Origin: Fictibacillus barbaricus
GTDB taxonomy: Bacteria; Bacillota; Bacilli; Bacillales; Fictibacillaceae
NCBI RefSeq assembly: GCF_014635025.1
Contig: NZ_BMCE01000003.1
Location: 185,842-249,841, forward strand
DNA: 64,000 bases
Direction of reading: 5' to 3'
A program made the translations under genes and the position numbers. The notes beneath the pieces are model-generated. The model was not told the origin of the DNA and made no database searches. It worked only from the letters and a program-made list of their open reading frames with translations. Shown in pieces: positions 7,828 through 16,441 of the stretch. Every line of letters begins with the position of its first letter. Position 1 is the stretch's first letter.

Positions 7828-7908
7828 ATGATGAGACAACTTAATGGATTGACTTCAGAGAGTGTAGTTCATGTACAGCCTATTGGGACAATGAAGATCA
7901 GCAAATAA
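7828..7908 (+). CDS. 26-aa peptide ORF, possible leader peptide
   Basis: ATG at 7828 follows a perfect AAGGAGG (7816-7822) by five bases and encodes a 26-residue peptide beginning MMRQLNGLTSESV and ending GTMKISK. A sigma-A promoter lies about 45 bases upstream and two terminator-like hairpins follow (7948 and 8021) before the GTPase gene. Such a short, well-initiated ORF followed by hairpins is the layout of an attenuator, but the peptide holds no run of one amino acid. It may instead be an independent small protein. Confidence 0.45.
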   Translation: MMRQLNGLTSESVVHVQPIGTMKISK

Positions 7909-7947
7909 TTAATTTGCTATATTTATCTTCGTTTAAATTTGTCATTT

Positions 7948-7984
7948 AAACCATGGGCTGTGCATACAGTGCCATGGTTTTTTA
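7948..7984 (+). terminator. Strong terminator hairpin after the 26-aa ORF
   Basis: Perfect 9-bp stem AAACCATGG/CCATGGTTT with a 15-base loop and a TTTT tail. Confidence 0.7.
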
Positions 7985-8020
7985 TATGGAGAAGGGTTAT
8001 TTGTGTACCTTTCTTTTGTA

Positions 8021-8050
8021 AAGAACCTAAGTAGATTAGGTTCTTTTTTA
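8021..8050 (+). terminator. Second terminator hairpin before the GTPase gene
   Basis: AAGAACCTA pairs with TAGGTTCTT, followed by TTTTA. It lies only 36 bases beyond the previous hairpin and 41 before the GTPase start, so it may attenuate that gene. Confidence 0.65.
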
Positions 8051-8090
8051 TTACAAAAAATTTGACAATATTAATTCGGAGGCTATTACA

Positions 8091-9152
8091 TTGAATTTAA
8101 AATCACTAGGCTGGAATCAAACATTTGAAGAATCATTTAAATCATTTGAAATTCTAAATCTTGTTCCAGGAAGAATCAGTATCGAACATAAAGGACTATA
8201 TAACGTTCTTACAGAACACGGAGAATTGCTCGGAGAGATTACAGGGAAAATCAGATTTAATGCGACAGGGAGGCATGACTTTCCTGCTGTTGGAGATTGG
8301 GTTGCTGTTCAAGCCATTCCTCAAGAAGGAAAAGCATACATTCATAATATACTGCCGCGAAAGAGCAAGTTTTCTCGAAAAGCAGCTGGGCATACAACGG
8401 ATGAGCAGATAGTAGCGACTAATGTTGATACTGTATTTTTAGTTAATGCGTTAAATCAAGACTTTAATCTGCGCAGACTTGAACGCTATCTTTTGATGGC
8501 ATGGGAGAGCGGTGCTACACCTGTTATTGTTTTAAGTAAGGCAGATCTATGTGAAGATGTACAAAAATATATAGATGAAGTAGAAACGATAGCGTTTGGT
8601 GTTCCAACATTTGCTGTCAGTGCTGAAAAAGGAACAGGACTTGAAGCTCTTTCCTCTTATATTTCCGAAGGTGAAACGGTTGCCCTTTTAGGCTCTTCAG
8701 GTGTTGGTAAATCAACACTTGTTAATAAGCTGTTTGGTTCAGAGATATTAAAAACGAATACGATCCGTGATGAAGATGGAAAAGGGAAGCATACAACAAC
8801 ACACCGTGAATTGCTCGTGCTGGATGGCGGAGGTATTCTAATTGATACTCCAGGAATGAGAGAACTTCAGCTCTGGGAGGGAGATAATAGTTTAAGTCAT
8901 AGCTTCCAGGACGTTGAAGGACTTGCAGAAAAATGCCGTTTTCGTGATTGTACGCATCATAATGAGCCAGGCTGCGGAGTTCAAGCTGCGATTGAATCGG
9001 GTGAGCTGAACAAAGAACGCTATAACAGCTATTTGAAGCTACAGCGGGAGTTGGCTTACTTTGCGCGAAAAGAAGATCAAAAGCTGGCACTTGCTGAAAG
9101 AGCAAAGTGGAAAAAAATCGCGGGTGACCGCACACGCGTTCATCGAAAATAA
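8091..9152 (+). CDS. rsgA: RsgA-family ribosome-assembly GTPase (second-type paralogue)
   Basis: A 353-residue circularly permuted GTPase: the G4-like motif VLSKADL comes before the P-loop GSSGVGKST (near residue 201) and DTPGM (near residue 254). A C-terminal zinc knuckle CRFRDCTHHNEPGC follows. This order is diagnostic of RsgA/YjeQ, which binds the 30S subunit during late maturation. The N-terminus is the OB-fold (FPAVGDWVAV). It stands alone rather than in a prkC-rpe cluster, so it is probably the second RsgA-type copy found in many Bacillaceae. TTG start, with GGAGG eight bases upstream. Confidence 0.88.
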   Translation: MNLKSLGWNQTFEESFKSFEILNLVPGRISIEHKGLYNVLTEHGELLGEITGKIRFNATGRHDFPAVGDWVAVQAIPQEGKAYIHNILPRKSKFSRKAAGHTTDEQIVATNVDTVFLVNALNQDFNLRRLERYLLMAWESGATPVIVLSKADLCEDVQKYIDEVETIAFGVPTFAVSAEKGTGLEALSSYISEGETVALLGSSGVGKSTLVNKLFGSEILKTNTIRDEDGKGKHTTTHRELLVLDGGGILIDTPGMRELQLWEGDNSLSHSFQDVEGLAEKCRFRDCTHHNEPGCGVQAAIESGELNKERYNSYLKLQRELAYFARKEDQKLALAERAKWKKIAGDRTRVHRK

Positions 9153-9160
9153 TGTTCTTA

Positions 9161-9198
9161 AAACCCCCAAAGGTTTTCTTTTGGGGGTTTACTTTTTT
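9161..9198 (+). terminator. Terminator of the rsgA-like gene
   Basis: Perfect stem AAACCCCCAAA/TTTGGGGGTTT with a short loop, followed by ACTTTTTT. Confidence 0.85.
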
Positions 9199-9266
9199 CT
9201 GTTTCTAAGATAAAAAGGATTTGTTTAGGGAACCATCAAATTAACAAGGTAGAGGAGGGATTTTAA

Positions 9267-9671
9267 TTGTCTCAAGTTTTTACGATACAAACGCATAAGC
9301 GTGATGAAATGTATGAGATTACGAGTTCACTGCAGGCTTACCTTGAAGAACAGCAGGTAAATGACGGGGTGATGTACATATACTGCCCTCATACGACGGC
9401 TGGGATAACGATCAATGAGAATGCAGATCCCGATGTTGTCAAAGACATGTTAATGAGGCTGGACGAAGTCTATCCGTGGGAGCATCCTAAGTACCGTCAT
9501 GCAGAGGGAAACTCAGCTTCCCATTTAAAAGCTAGTACAGTAGGTTCATCACAAGTTGTATTTATCCAAAACGGCCAGCTTCTTTTAGGGACGTGGCAAG
9601 GCGTATACTTCTGTGAGTTTGACGGACCGCGCAAACGGAAGTACCACGTAAAAATAATGAAGAGTAGATAG
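9267..9671 (+). CDS. YjbQ-family protein (UPF0047)
   Basis: A 134-residue protein with the family signatures [16 protein letters not shown] (residues about 40-55) and [16 protein letters not shown] (about 78-93). The conserved His and Asn residues form the family's active-site pocket. Members have weak thiamine-phosphate-synthase activity and have been named secondary thiamine-phosphate synthase; the true role is unsettled. TTG start, with AGGAGGGA six bases upstream. Its own terminator separates it from the transporter operon. Confidence 0.9.
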   Translation: MSQVFTIQTHKRDEMYEITSSLQAYLEEQQVNDGVMYIYCPHTTAGITINENADPDVVKDMLMRLDEVYPWEHPKYRHAEGNSASHLKASTVGSSQVVFIQNGQLLLGTWQGVYFCEFDGPRKRKYHVKIMKSR

Positions 9672-9681
9672 AAAAGCTTTA

Positions 9682-9715
9682 AAGATTCACTGACACATTC
9701 AGTGGATCTTTTTTA
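9682..9715 (+). terminator. Terminator of the yjbQ-like gene
   Basis: AAGATTCACTGA/TCAGTGGATCTT, 12 bp with one G-U pair, then TTTTTATT. Confidence 0.8.
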
Positions 9716-9802
9716 TTCACTACTTTAGCACTAGATGGTTGAATCTGGAAAGAAATTTGTTGAATATTAGGGAAAACTTTTAAATTTAATATAATATCTC
9801 TA

Positions 9803-9817
9803 TTTTTTCTAAAATTT
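9803..9817. promoter_or_regulatory. Weak CodY-box-like site upstream of the Liv operon
   Basis: TTTTTTCTAAAATTT agrees with the CodY consensus AATTTTCWGAAAATT at 11 of 15 positions and lies just after a TATAAT (9790-9795). Branched-chain amino-acid uptake is a usual CodY target; the site itself is only suggestive. Confidence 0.3.
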
Positions 9818-9899
9818 TGTTGTCTAAATCGTCATATTAATGTACTATTTTTTTAAATAGTAGAAATTATCAAAATTTTCAAACGAGGGGGATTTTTAG

Positions 9900-11093
9900 G
9901 TGGGAATTAAAAAAGGGTTAAAAGTATTGGCAGCTTCTGCCTTATCACTAGGACTTTTAGCAGGCTGTAATGCTTCTGGAGGATCAGGAGGCAGTGGGGG
10001 AGGAAGCGGAAAAGTTATTAAAATTGCTACGCAGACTCCTTTATCAGGCGGAAGTGCAACGCTTGGTGAATCCATTAAACTAGGCGCACAACTTGCTTTA
10101 GAGGAGAATAAGAAAAAGTTTGAAGATTTGGGGTACAAGCTTCAGCTTCAGCCATATGATGATCAAGGAGACCCTAAAAAAGGTGTTGCCAACGCACAGC
10201 TTATCGGTTCTGATAAAGCAATCCTTGGAGTGGTTGGACACTTGAATTCTGGTGTTTCTATTCCTTCATCAGAGGTATATGAAAAATATAAAGTACCAAT
10301 GGTCTCTCCAGCCAATACGGCAACGGAAGTAACAGACCGTGGTTTGAAAACTGTAAACCGTATCGTTGCACGTGACGACTTCCAGGGACCTGCTGGTGCA
10401 GACTTTGCGATTAATAAACTAGGAGCTAAGAAGATCTTCGTTGTTCAAGATAAGACGGCTTACGGAACAGGGCTTGCTGATGCGTTTAAAAAGGCAGCAG
10501 AAGATGCTGGAGCCGAGATTCTTGGATACGAAGGTATCACAGTCGGAGAGAAAGACTTTAACGGTGTTCTTACACAAGTATTGTCAAAGAAACCTGATTT
10601 AGTATTCTTTGGTGGTCTCTATACAGAAGGCGGCCAGTTGATCAGACAAGCTCGTGATAAAGGTATCTCTATTCCTTTCATGGGTGGCGACGGACTGGAT
10701 TCATCTACACTAGTTGAAATCGCTGGAGACGCTGTAGAAAACGTATACTACACGTCTGTTGCAGCAGATGCGAGCAAAACATCTGAAGGACAAGATTTCG
10801 CTGCTAAATATAAAGAAAAATTCAATAAAAATGTAGAATCTTATTCTGCTTATGGTTATGACTCTATGAGCGTTCTATTAAAAGGACTTGAAGCAGCAAT
10901 CAAAGGAAGTGACGGAGATCTTCCAGCCCGTGAGAAGGTAGCTGAAGAAGTTCGTAAAGTTCAAGACTTCCAAGGTGTTGTAACTAAAGTCGGTTTTGAT
11001 GATATCGGAGACAACAAGTTTGCAAAAGTATATATCTACAAGTTCAGTGAAGCTAAATATCCAGGAGTCCAAGAAGGCGAAATCAGTAAGTAA
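9900..11093 (+). CDS. Branched-chain amino-acid ABC transporter, binding lipoprotein
   Basis: A 397-residue lipoprotein: MGIKKGLKVLAASALSLGLLAGC, with the lipidated cysteine at 23, followed by a Gly/Ser linker and a periplasmic-binding domain of the Leu/Ile/Val type (KIATQTPLSGGSATLGES at the start, VVQDKTAYGTGLADAF mid-way, AYGYDSMSVL near the end). It captures leucine, isoleucine and valine, or a related amino acid, for the permeases encoded downstream. GTG start, with GAGGGGG eight bases upstream. A hairpin between it and the next gene probably lets the binding protein be made in excess. Confidence 0.92.
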   Translation: MGIKKGLKVLAASALSLGLLAGCNASGGSGGSGGGSGKVIKIATQTPLSGGSATLGESIKLGAQLALEENKKKFEDLGYKLQLQPYDDQGDPKKGVANAQLIGSDKAILGVVGHLNSGVSIPSSEVYEKYKVPMVSPANTATEVTDRGLKTVNRIVARDDFQGPAGADFAINKLGAKKIFVVQDKTAYGTGLADAFKKAAEDAGAEILGYEGITVGEKDFNGVLTQVLSKKPDLVFFGGLYTEGGQLIRQARDKGISIPFMGGDGLDSSTLVEIAGDAVENVYYTSVAADASKTSEGQDFAAKYKEKFNKNVESYSAYGYDSMSVLLKGLEAAIKGSDGDLPAREKVAEEVRKVQDFQGVVTKVGFDDIGDNKFAKVYIYKFSEAKYPGVQEGEISK

Positions 11094-11108
11094 ACCTATG
11101 TTTACAAG

Positions 11109-11148
11109 AGAGGGAATGACCCTAAAGGCCATATCCCTCTTCTTTTTT
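11109..11148 (+). terminator. Intercistronic attenuator in the Liv operon
   Basis: AGAGGGA/TCCCTCT hairpin followed by TCTTTTTT, between the binding-protein gene and the first permease gene. Partial termination here would favour the binding protein. Confidence 0.6.
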
Positions 11149-11186
11149 ACAAACATACTCCCTAGTTCTGAAAGAGAGGAATATTT

Positions 11187-12173
11187 ATGTTAGCTGAAAT
11201 TTTACAAAGTTTGCCTCAAGTCCTTGTAGATGGACTAGCTCTTGGTGCCATTTATGCCGTAATCGCACTTGGTTATACAATGGTTTATGGAATATTAGAA
11301 CTTATCAACTTTGCTCATGGTGAAATTTTTATGACGGGTGCCTTCATTGGTGTAGCCATGCTGATTCTTATGACAGGTATGGGCTGGTTAGCAGCTATGC
11401 CTGCAATTCTTGCCTTGATTCTTGTGTTGATTGTTACATCTGTTCTCACTGGCTTCATGGGCGTTGGAATTGAACGGATGGCTTACAGGCCACTCAGAAA
11501 TTCGCCAAAGTTGATTACGTTGATCTCTGCAATCGGTGTATCCTTCTTATTGCAGGACTTGGTTCGTTTTATTACTGAGTACAAAAGAGGCAATTATATC
11601 TTAACGGGTCCATCGATGTTTAACGAACAGTTTTCCATTAAATTTTCAAGCATCTCATCTTCATTTAGTGATGCGTTCTTTAAAACGTCTACATTGATTC
11701 TGGTTGTTGCCGTTATCATTATGATGGTCGGATTGGACTTTTTCGTTAACAAAACAAAATGGGGAATGGCGATGAGAGCAGTAGCTCAAGATCGAGAAAC
11801 CGCATCGCTCATGTCGATTAATGTGAACAGGGTCATTTCTCTTACCTTTTTTATAGGTTCAGCATTAGGCGGTGCGACAGGAGTTTTATTCGCTGTACAG
11901 TACGGAACGATCGATCCATACATCGGCTTTATTCTAGGATTAAAAGCTTTTACAGCTGCTGTACTTGGCGGGATTGGAAATATCCGTGGAGCGATGGCTG
12001 GCGGACTCATGCTGGGACTTTTAGAAATGTTTGCAGCAGCGAATCTTCAGCTTCTAACGGGCGGTATCTTTGGTGCTGAGTATAAAGATGTATTTGCATT
12101 TGCCATCTTGATTGTTGTCTTGATCTTCAAACCAGAAGGACTGTTTGGCAAAGCAGTTACTGAGAAAGTGTAG
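11187..12173 (+). CDS. livH: Branched-chain amino-acid ABC permease LivH
   Basis: A 328-residue permease of the LivH type with about eight membrane segments. Family landmarks are GLALGAIYAVIALGYTMVYGI at the N-terminus, INFAHGEIFMTG, and the cytoplasmic loop MAMRAVAQDRETASLMSI that contacts the ATPases. It forms the channel with LivM. AGAGAGGAA precedes the ATG. Part of a five-gene operon. Confidence 0.93.
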   Translation: MLAEILQSLPQVLVDGLALGAIYAVIALGYTMVYGILELINFAHGEIFMTGAFIGVAMLILMTGMGWLAAMPAILALILVLIVTSVLTGFMGVGIERMAYRPLRNSPKLITLISAIGVSFLLQDLVRFITEYKRGNYILTGPSMFNEQFSIKFSSISSSFSDAFFKTSTLILVVAVIIMMVGLDFFVNKTKWGMAMRAVAQDRETASLMSINVNRVISLTFFIGSALGGATGVLFAVQYGTIDPYIGFILGLKAFTAAVLGGIGNIRGAMAGGLMLGLLEMFAAANLQLLTGGIFGAEYKDVFAFAILIVVLIFKPEGLFGKAVTEKV

Positions 12174-12183
12174 GTGAGGTTCC

Positions 12184-13473
12184 ATGCAAAAGCTGACTAA
12201 TAAATTAAAAGGCAACAAGCTCGCACAAATTATTCTGCTCGTGCTTTATGTAGTGGTAACTTCATTAAGTCTATATTTGGCTCAAGCCTCCGTTACCGCA
12301 TTCTTATTAATGCTGTTTTCATTGTTGCTGCTGTATTATACGGAGTTGCCAGTCCGATTAAAGTGGCTTATCGCAGGAGTCGTGCTGATTGGAGTCATTC
12401 CATTTGTCTCTAGTACAGGACCGGGCTATCAATCGTACATGGAGGTCGCGACAGTAGTTGGTATCTATGTCGCTATGGCTCTAGGCTTGAATATCGTAGT
12501 AGGTTTGGCAGGATTGCTGGATCTTGGGTTTGTAGCTTTCTTTGCAATTGGTTCTTATACCTATGGCATATTTGCTACAGGTCAGGCAGCTAACTTTATG
12601 CCATTCGGTTCTTTCCCTTTATCCGGAAATAGTTTTTGGATCTTTATCTTGATCGGTTGTTTTGCAGCTGCACTTTTCGGAGTTTTATTAGGAATCCCGG
12701 TACTTCGTGTAAAAGGAGACTATCTAGCTATCGTTACGTTGGGGTTTGGAGAAATTATCAGGATTGTTTTTAACAACCTTGATAAGCCTGTAAACATCAC
12801 AAACGGAGCCATGGGCTTAGCTTCTGTTCAACCGCCTGAAATATTTGGCTATCAGTTTGTTTATCCTAACCAGTTCTACTATATTGTCCTTGGTATTTTG
12901 CTGCTTGTTATTCTGGCGGTTAGACGATTTGAGTTTTCAAAGATCGGCCGGTCTTGGAAGGCTGTAAGAGAAAACGAGATCGCTGCACAATCAATGGGAA
13001 TTCATCTTGTAAGGACTAAACTTTTAGCATTTGCTATTGGGGCTTCTTTTTCAGGAATGATGGGGGTTGTCTTTGCAGCAAAGCAGACGTTTGTTGACCC
13101 TACGAGTTTTACGCTGCTAGAGTCTATTACCATTCTAGTAATGGTTATCTTAGGAGGAATGGGCAGTGTGCCAGGTGTTATTCTTGGTGCTGCTGTTATC
13201 ACGATTCTTAACCTGCAGGTTCTTACAGAAGTTACTAATTATTTGAATCAGCTGAGTCTGGACGGTGTGATCAGTTTTCCAGAGGCACTGTCTCCAGCAA
13301 AGATGCAGCGATTTATATTTGGAGCGATCCTGATTGTATTTGCAATCTATCGCCCTCAAGGGTTAATTCCGGCCAAAAATCCTGTATTTGATGAGGAATC
13401 GTTAAAAGAGGGATCGAAAAAGCACAAAAAAGAGCAAATTGCGGTTGAACCTGATAAAGGGTTTCAGGCTTAA
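12184..13473 (+). CDS. livM: Branched-chain amino-acid ABC permease LivM
   Basis: A 429-residue LivM-type permease. It has the longer N-terminal membrane region (about 90 residues) typical of LivM, then MALGLNIVVGLAGLLDLGFV, VKGDYLAIVTLGFGEI and the coupling loop WKAVRENEIAAQSMGI. The C-terminal 30 residues are charged and cytoplasmic (KEGSKKHKKEQ). It begins 10 bases after livH. Confidence 0.93.
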   Translation: MQKLTNKLKGNKLAQIILLVLYVVVTSLSLYLAQASVTAFLLMLFSLLLLYYTELPVRLKWLIAGVVLIGVIPFVSSTGPGYQSYMEVATVVGIYVAMALGLNIVVGLAGLLDLGFVAFFAIGSYTYGIFATGQAANFMPFGSFPLSGNSFWIFILIGCFAAALFGVLLGIPVLRVKGDYLAIVTLGFGEIIRIVFNNLDKPVNITNGAMGLASVQPPEIFGYQFVYPNQFYYIVLGILLLVILAVRRFEFSKIGRSWKAVRENEIAAQSMGIHLVRTKLLAFAIGASFSGMMGVVFAAKQTFVDPTSFTLLESITILVMVILGGMGSVPGVILGAAVITILNLQVLTEVTNYLNQLSLDGVISFPEALSPAKMQRFIFGAILIVFAIYRPQGLIPAKNPVFDEESLKEGSKKHKKEQIAVEPDKGFQA

Positions 13474-13488
13474 GGGGGCGATTTAAAG

Positions 13489-14265
13489 ATGTCAATCTTA
13501 ACAGTTAGTAATCTGACAAAACAATTTGGCGGACTTGTCGCCGTAAATTCAGTGGATATGACAGTTGAAAAAGGGTCGATCACAGCTGTGATCGGACCAA
13601 ATGGTGCAGGGAAAACAACATTCTTTAACTTAATTACTGGCGTGTATCAGCCTGATAAAGGAAACGTTCAACTCGGCTCAACATCATTAGTAGGATTAAA
13701 GCCGCATGAAATTTCTCGACACGGGATCGCCCGTACGTTTCAGAACATACGTCTCTTTTCAAACATTACCGTTTTAGAGAACGTGATGGTGGGCCTGCAT
13801 AAACAGTTGCAAGCTGGGATTGTAGGTACGCTGTTTCAAACAAAAAGAGTTCGTGAAGAGGAAAAACAGGCACAGGAAGAAGCCTATCATTGGCTAGAAT
13901 ATGTAGGACTTGCACAGCATCTAAACGAAGATGCCCAGAATCTATCTTATGGTGCTCAGCGAAGGCTGGAAATAGCTCGTGCTCTGGCAACGAAACCAAA
14001 ACTGCTGCTTTTGGATGAACCAGCAGCTGGGATGAACCCAAGAGAAACACGTGAATTAACAGAGTTTATACACAGGATGAGAGAAGACTTAGATATGACG
14101 ATCGTGTTGATCGAGCATGATATGAAACTGGTCATGGAAATATCAGAACAAATATTTGTACTCGATCATGGTGAGAAAATAGCTGAAGGAAAGCCTGCCG
14201 AGATCCGTAATAATGTAAAAGTAATTGAAGCTTATCTTGGAAAAAGTGCCGTAACGCCAGCGTAA
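13489..14265 (+). CDS. livG: Branched-chain amino-acid ABC ATPase LivG
   Basis: A 258-residue ATPase with Walker A GPNGAGKTT, signature LSYGAQRRLEIARAL (near residue 150) and Walker B LLLLDEPAAGM, then the H-loop IEHDM. The insert between Walker A and the signature and the C-terminal EAYLG are LivG features. It energises LivHM together with LivF. AAGGGGG upstream; 15 bases after livM. Confidence 0.95.
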   Translation: MSILTVSNLTKQFGGLVAVNSVDMTVEKGSITAVIGPNGAGKTTFFNLITGVYQPDKGNVQLGSTSLVGLKPHEISRHGIARTFQNIRLFSNITVLENVMVGLHKQLQAGIVGTLFQTKRVREEEKQAQEEAYHWLEYVGLAQHLNEDAQNLSYGAQRRLEIARALATKPKLLLLDEPAAGMNPRETRELTEFIHRMREDLDMTIVLIEHDMKLVMEISEQIFVLDHGEKIAEGKPAEIRNNVKVIEAYLGKSAVTPA

Positions 14266-14277
14266 AGGGGGAGAACG

Positions 14278-14985
14278 ATGAGTATTCTGCAATTGAAAGA
14301 TGTAAACACATTTTACGGTGGTATTCATGCGCTAAAGGGGATCAGCATCTCTGTTGAAAAAGGAGAAATCGTTACTTTGATCGGTTCAAACGGTGCAGGG
14401 AAATCCACTACTTTAAAAACGATCAGCGGGCAGGTCCTTCCGAAAACCGGAACAGTTATATATGAAGGCAGTGATATCTCTAAACAGCCGGCTCATATAA
14501 CAGCACAAACGGGAATCGCCCATGTTCCAGAAGGCAGAAGGATTTTTCCTAGATTAACGGTAAAAGAGAATCTTGAGATGGGTGCTTTTATTGTAAAGGA
14601 TAAAAAAGTGATTAAAGATAGGATGGAACAGGTTTTCGATTACTTTCCGCGGTTAAAGGAACGATTGAGCCAAAAGGGAGGTACAATGAGCGGCGGAGAA
14701 CAGCAGATGCTCGCCATCGGCCGAGCGCTCATGTCAAAGCCCCGTCTATTGCTGCTCGATGAACCTTCAATGGGATTAGCACCTGTTATTGTTGAGCAGA
14801 TCTTTGATATCATCAGTGATCTGAACAAAGAAGGAATGACTATTCTTCTGGTCGAACAAAATGCTTTTCAGGCTCTGCAGATAGCCCATAGAGGATATGT
14901 TATCCAAACCGGTGAGATCGTAATGGCAGGTCATGGACAAGAATTAATAAAAAATGAACAAGTAAGAGAAGCATATCTAGCATAA
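14278..14985 (+). CDS. livF: Branched-chain amino-acid ABC ATPase LivF
   Basis: A 235-residue ATPase with Walker A GSNGAGKST, signature MSGGEQQMLAIGRAL and Walker B LLLLDEPSMGLAP, then the H-loop replaced by the LivF-type VEQNA (Gln for His, as is normal in LivF). The motif HVPEGRRIFPRLTV is also typical. Last gene of the operon, followed by a terminator. Confidence 0.95.
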   Translation: MSILQLKDVNTFYGGIHALKGISISVEKGEIVTLIGSNGAGKSTTLKTISGQVLPKTGTVIYEGSDISKQPAHITAQTGIAHVPEGRRIFPRLTVKENLEMGAFIVKDKKVIKDRMEQVFDYFPRLKERLSQKGGTMSGGEQQMLAIGRALMSKPRLLLLDEPSMGLAPVIVEQIFDIISDLNKEGMTILLVEQNAFQALQIAHRGYVIQTGEIVMAGHGQELIKNEQVREAYLA

Positions 14986-14992
14986 TGAAAAA

Positions 14993-15027
14993 AGAAAACC
15001 AGCTTTCAATAGCTTGGTTTTTCTTTT
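14993..15027 (+). terminator. Terminator of the Liv operon
   Basis: AAAACCAGCT pairs with AGCTTGGTTTT (one bulge) and is followed by TTCTTTTT. Confidence 0.7.
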
Positions 15028-15099
15028 TGTGTACATTTTCCCTTTATTATTGGATGAATTTGTTATACCTTTAATAGGAAGATGAAAGGGGTATGATCC

Positions 15100-15570
15100 A
15101 TGATTAAAGTACTCTTTGTATGTTTAGGCAACATCTGCCGATCCCCAATGGCAGAAGCGATTTTTCGGGATCTTGTAAAAAAGGAAGGACTTTCGGAAGT
15201 GATTTCGGTTGATTCTGCCGGAACCGGAAATTGGCACGTCGGTGAACCTCCTCATGAAGGAACAAGAAATATCCTTACAAAGAATGAAATTTCCTATGAA
15301 GGTCAAAAAGCTCGTCAGATAAAAACAAATGACCTCACTCAATACGATTATATTATTGGAATGGATGCTGAGAACATCGGGAACATGCATAAGATGGCCG
15401 GTCAATCAAAGACAGGTATGATTGCAAGACTATTAGACTTTGTGCCAGATATTGAATATGAAGATGTTCCAGATCCATACTTTACAGGTAATTTTCAGGA
15501 AGTGTATGAATTAGTAACAGCAGGATGTGAAAGGCTGTTAATCGAAATTAAGAATAGAGAGTCTTTGTAA
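15100..15570 (+). CDS. yfkJ: Low-molecular-weight protein tyrosine phosphatase (YfkJ type)
   Basis: A 156-residue protein with the phosphate loop C8-LGNIC-R14 followed by SPMAEAIF, and the general-acid motif DVPDPYF near residue 125. This is the LMW-PTP fold; length and N-terminus match B. subtilis YfkJ, an arginine/tyrosine-phosphatase-type enzyme linked to stress resistance. It should dephosphorylate cytosolic phosphoproteins by a cysteine-phosphate intermediate. AAAGGGG lies nine bases before the ATG. An acetyltransferase gene follows 15 bases later. Confidence 0.88.
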   Translation: MIKVLFVCLGNICRSPMAEAIFRDLVKKEGLSEVISVDSAGTGNWHVGEPPHEGTRNILTKNEISYEGQKARQIKTNDLTQYDYIIGMDAENIGNMHKMAGQSKTGMIARLLDFVPDIEYEDVPDPYFTGNFQEVYELVTAGCERLLIEIKNRESL

Positions 15571-15585
15571 AGCAGGAGGTAAGGA

Positions 15586-16011
15586 ATGGGTGAGATCAGG
15601 CAGTTATCTTTAGAACACGAGGTGCGTGAAGCTTTTCCAGTAATGAATCAGCTTCGGACACACTTATCAGAAGACTTGTTTTATGAATTATTTCTTCAAA
15701 TGAAAGGTGAAGGCTACACGTTATTTGCAAACTACCGAGATGAAAAGATCGTTGCTTTAGCAGGGTTTGCTATTTTAACAAATCTATATGATGGAAAGCA
15801 TGTTTATTTATATGACTTAATTACAGACCAAGAAGAGCGTTCTAAAGGATACGGGGAAGAATTGCTATCCTTTTTAGAATCTTTCGCTGTTCAAAATAAT
15901 TGCAACTGTATAACATTAAGTTCTAATGTGAACCGTATAGACGCTCACCGTTTTTATGAAGAAAAGATGCATTATGAAAAACCAAGCTATGTGTTTAAGA
16001 AAGGATTCTAA
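15586..16011 (+). CDS. GNAT-family N-acetyltransferase
   Basis: A 141-residue protein with the GNAT core: LVALAGFAILTNLYDGKHVYLYDL-type strands (here VALAGFAI and VYLYDLIT), then the acetyl-CoA loop DQEERSKGYGEELL (R/Q-x-x-G-x-G/A variant) and the C-terminal AHRFYEEKMHYEKPSYVF. The acceptor substrate is unknown. AGGAGG lies seven bases before the ATG. Probably cotranscribed with the phosphatase gene. Confidence 0.85.
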   Translation: MGEIRQLSLEHEVREAFPVMNQLRTHLSEDLFYELFLQMKGEGYTLFANYRDEKIVALAGFAILTNLYDGKHVYLYDLITDQEERSKGYGEELLSFLESFAVQNNCNCITLSSNVNRIDAHRFYEEKMHYEKPSYVFKKGF

Positions 16012-16016
16012 CCCCA

Positions 16017-16068
16017 AAAAAGCTGACCCAGGACGATCAAATGATCAACTTGAGTCAGCTTTTCTTGT
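16017..16068 (+). terminator. Terminator after the acetyltransferase gene
   Basis: AAAAGCTGAC and GTCAGCTTTT close a hairpin containing a small inner GATCAAATGATC hairpin, followed by CTTGTTT. Confidence 0.7.
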
Positions 16069-16098
16069 TTAGATTAATTATGTTCTTTTTCGTTCTAA

Positions 16099-16353
16099 TT
16101 AAGCACGGCTACGCATACTGCGCATGATCCAGCTTACAATAAGTACAACGACGATAGCTCCGATGATCGCAGGGATAATAGCAAATCCAGCTACTTCAGG
16201 ACCCCAGTCACCTAATAGCAATCCACCTAACCATGCACCAACAAAACCTGCGATGATGTTACCGATAATACCACCTGGTACATCACGTCCTGTTAATAGT
16301 CCTGCTAACCAACCGATGATTCCTCCAATTATAAGTGCCCATAATAAAGTCAT
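16099..16353 (-). CDS. GlsB/YeaQ/YmgE-family stress membrane protein
   Basis: An 84-residue, Gly-rich protein with three hydrophobic segments: LLWALIIGGIIGWLAGLLTG, then GGIIGNIIAGFVGAWLGGLLLG, then IPAIIGAIVVVLIVSWIMR. This is the transglycosylase-associated (GlsB/YeaQ) family, which is induced by general stress and whose biochemical role is unknown. The gene has AGGAGG upstream and a very good sigma-B promoter motif 50 bases further up, fitting a stress role. Confidence 0.92.
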   Translation of the reverse strand: MTLLWALIIGGIIGWLAGLLTGRDVPGGIIGNIIAGFVGAWLGGLLLGDWGPEVAGFAIIPAIIGAIVVVLIVSWIMRSMRSRA

Positions 16354-16402
16354 TTAAAATTCCTCCTTTTTTTGTTTGTTGTAATATGGAATTATTCTTA
16401 AG

Positions 16403-16427
16403 TTACCCATAATAAAAAAATATAAAC
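16403..16427 (-). promoter_or_regulatory. Sigma-B promoter of the GlsB-like gene
   Basis: On the minus strand GTTTAT, 13-bp spacer, GGGTAA, matching the B. subtilis sigma-B consensus (GTTTAA, 12-15 bp, GGGTAT) almost exactly. Confidence 0.75.
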
Positions 16428-16441
16428 TTCTGAAGAAAAAA

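Noticed and set aside
9763..9777. CodY box AATATTAGGGAAAAC upstream of the Liv operon
   Set aside because: Only 9 of 15 positions match the consensus; not above background in AT-rich DNA.
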